DNA from: Loktanella sp. UBA3435
Lineage (GTDB): Bacteria > Pseudomonadota > Alphaproteobacteria > Rhodobacterales > Rhodobacteraceae
Direction of reading: 5' to 3'
DNA length: 25,831 nucleotides
Assembly: GCA_002378665.1 (NCBI GenBank)
Contig: DFSO01000039.1
Location: forward strand, 396 to 26,226
In this document: positions 24,545-25,831 of the stretch, in pieces
How the letters are laid out: every line of letters starts with the position of its first letter
Position numbering within the stretch: position 1 is the stretch's first letter
Notes under the pieces: generated by a model
Database searches by the model: none
Seen by the model: the letters and a program-made list of their open reading frames with translations, nothing else
What the model was told of the DNA's origin: nothing
Made by a program: the position numbers and the translations under genes

Positions 24545-24630
24545 ATTAAGACGCACTTACAGGTCGTTTAACCCCAACTGCGAACCGCATTTGGAAACTC
24601 AATACTGTTTTAGGCAAATTGAGACCTTAA

Positions 24631-24677
24631 CTTTTCAATCAGGCATTTCTGGCTAATTGCAGATACTGATTGAAAGG
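24631..24677 (+). promoter_or_regulatory. Inverted repeat that can mask the ribosome binding site of the GAF-EAL gene
   Basis: TTTCAATCAG at 24633-24642 is perfectly complementary to CTGATTGAAA at 24666-24675; with one G-U pair and a C-G pair the RNA stem grows to 12 base pairs (24631-24642 with 24666-24677) around a 23-base loop. The right arm contains the first part of the AAAGGA ribosome binding site that precedes the ATG at 24685. Folding would limit ribosome access, so translation may depend on an RNA, protein or temperature signal; alternatively it could be a DNA operator. The rest of the 140-base gap (24545-24684) has no clear promoter or hpt terminator. Confidence 0.45.
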
Positions 24678-24684
24678 AAACAGA

Positions 24685-25831
24685 ATGTCGGATTCATCTG
24701 CGCTATTGGGGGGCGACGCCGAGGCCGATCCGGAAACCATCATGTGCGAAGCGCTCGAAAAGGTGCGCGATCATTTGAGTATGGATATTTCCTACATGGC
24801 CGAGCTTATCGGCGATACCGTGCACTTCGGGCGCGCATCTGATCCCAAAGGGCTCGGCTTGATCGACATCACCGCCAGTCGGCCAATGAACGATCTTTAT
24901 TGCGGCTATATGCTTGAAGGAAAGCTGCCGCGCATGATGCCAAATGTCTCTGAATTCCCTCTAGCCCGCGATCTACCAATCACCAAGGAAATGGGCGTCG
25001 AATCCCACGTAAGCGTCCCCCTATTTCGCAATAATGGAGAGTTTTACGGCACATTCTGCTGTTTCTCGCAACGCCCGAACCCGTCTCTCAACGAGCGCGA
25101 TTATAATATCGCAACTATGTTCGCGAACTTTGCCGGCAACACCCTGAACAAAAGCTTAGAAGCGGCAAATGATCTGCAACGGATTACAGATCGGATCAAC
25201 AAAACAATCGAAGATCAGTCCTTTGCGATCTACTGGCAGCCCATCTTTGATCTAGAGAAGAATTTGATTGTCGGGAGCGAGGCGCTTAGTCGCTTTGACT
25301 CTGTAGTCTATCAATCGCCAGACATCTGGTTTGCAGAGGCCAAGAAAGTCGGACTTCAGTGTGAACTCGAGCTCGCAGCGATTCGCGCAGCTTTGAAACA
25401 GATCAACATGCTGCCACCCCACGTCTACGTATCGTTGAATGCCTCACCAGAAACTATCATCTCTGGAAGGCTTTTTGAACTCATGAAAAACGCCCCCTGT
25501 GACCGCATCATTATCGAGATTACCGAACATGACGCGATTGATGATCCCGTGAAGCTGCTGAAAATGATGTCAGAACTGCGGCGCATACGCGTGCGGTTTG
25601 CGATAGATGATCTTGGCGCGGGGTATTCCGGCCTTAACACGGTTTTACGCTTACGCCCTGATTACATGAAACTCGACCGCGCATTGGTCGCGGGCATTCA
25701 CGCAGATCCCGCACGTCAAGCATTGGCAGCAGCTATGGTCAATTTTGCCTCTGAAATTGGCGCGACACTTATCGCCGAAGGCGTAGAGCACCCAGAGGAA
25801 CGAGATATGTTGCAAAAAATTGGCGTGCCAC
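24685..25831 (+). CDS. GAF-EAL cyclic-di-GMP phosphodiesterase (3' partial)
   Basis: Signalling enzyme predicted to hydrolyse the second messenger c-di-GMP. The frame is open to the window edge, giving 382 residues without the C-terminus. ATG at 24685 is chosen for the GAAAGGA six to nine bases upstream. No membrane span is seen. Residues about 16-156 form a GAF domain (VSVPLFRNNGEFYGTFCCFS is typical). The EAL domain starts near 174: Gln185, signature EALSR at 199-203, Asn252, Glu278 and Glu281, DDLGAGYS with Asp308-Asp309, Lys329, and AEGVE with Glu365. All expected metal and catalytic positions that lie inside the window are kept, so it is probably active. No GGDEF domain is present in the visible part. 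The signal sensed by GAF is unknown. Confidence 0.93.
   Translation, partial: MSDSSALLGGDAEADPETIMCEALEKVRDHLSMDISYMAELIGDTVHFGRASDPKGLGLIDITASRPMNDLYCGYMLEGKLPRMMPNVSEFPLARDLPITKEMGVESHVSVPLFRNNGEFYGTFCCFSQRPNPSLNERDYNIATMFANFAGNTLNKSLEAANDLQRITDRINKTIEDQSFAIYWQPIFDLEKNLIVGSEALSRFDSVVYQSPDIWFAEAKKVGLQCELELAAIRAALKQINMLPPHVYVSLNASPETIISGRLFELMKNAPCDRIIIEITEHDAIDDPVKLLKMMSELRRIRVRFAIDDLGAGYSGLNTVLRLRPDYMKLDRALVAGIHADPARQALAAAMVNFASEIGATLIAEGVEHPEERDMLQKIGVP

Noticed and set aside
24598..24623. CTCAAT/ATTGAG inverted repeat before the GAF-EAL gene
   Set aside because: Only six base pairs with a 14-base AT-rich loop; likely chance in this sequence composition.
1..25831. Mobile element, phage or defence island
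   Set aside because: No transposase, integrase, tRNA-flanked junction, long direct repeat or restriction/defence gene was found; gene order is housekeeping-like throughout.

Overview
The window looks like chromosomal DNA of a marine alphaproteobacterium of the Rhodobacterales (Roseobacter group). The main reason is the unbroken minus-strand run dusB/nifR3-ntrB-ntrC-ntrY-ntrX-trkA-trkH-hfq-hflX. This gene order is characteristic of alphaproteobacteria and fits Rhodobacterales best. The fused ispDF gene, the RatA/Coq10-like protein and the Hpt-type phosphoribosyltransferase point the same way. Family names come from motifs read by eye; no database search was run. I see no tRNA, rRNA, CRISPR array, insertion sequence or prophage. 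No gene-free stretch exceeds 200 bases.

Layout. Bases 1-4080 (+) hold a branched-chain amino acid/amide (HAAT-type) ABC transporter, livG (5' cut)-livF-[unknown secreted four-cysteine protein]-livH-livM, with overlapping or nearly abutting genes and a strong hairpin after livM. Bases 4183-6648 (+) encode a membrane-anchored penicillin-acylase family (S45) Ntn-hydrolase whose stop overlaps that of hflX on the other strand. Bases 6645-18395 (-) hold the nine-gene nitrogen/potassium/RNA regulation cluster: tRNA dihydrouridine synthase, two NtrBC-type two-component systems, the Trk K+ uptake pair, Hfq and HflX. Bases 18396-18589 are a divergent promoter region with two palindromes. One of them reads CGCC-N9-GGCG, the form I recall for Rhodobacter capsulatus NtrC sites. 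Bases 18590-20681 (+) are ispDF-pgpA-cinA/pncC, each overlapping the next. Bases 20825-22006 (+) encode an Amt ammonium channel, preceded by two tandem NtrC-like sites and followed by a clear intrinsic terminator. Bases 23751-22052 (-) hold a RatA/Coq10-like START protein coupled to an MmgE/PrpD-family protein. Bases 23835-24544 (+) hold hpt and an overlapping 57-residue membrane protein. From 24685 to the window end (+) runs a GAF-EAL cyclic-di-GMP phosphodiesterase, cut at the 3' end, whose ribosome binding site lies in the arm of an inverted repeat.

How it fits together. Nitrogen is the recurring theme: NtrB/NtrC and NtrY/NtrX sensing, ammonium uptake by Amt, amino acid/amide uptake by the Liv system, and an acylase that can release amines. 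NtrC has lost the GAFTGA loop used to contact sigma-54, as known for R. capsulatus NtrC, which works with sigma-70 polymerase. NtrX also lacks it. Together with the NtrC-like sites before dusB-ntrBC and amt, this suggests a sigma-54-independent Ntr circuit, possibly with feedback on ntrBC itself. That circuit, the unknown secreted protein inside the liv operon and the RBS-masking hairpin before the GAF-EAL gene are the items most worth checking. I did not find a convincing wholly new multi-gene system.
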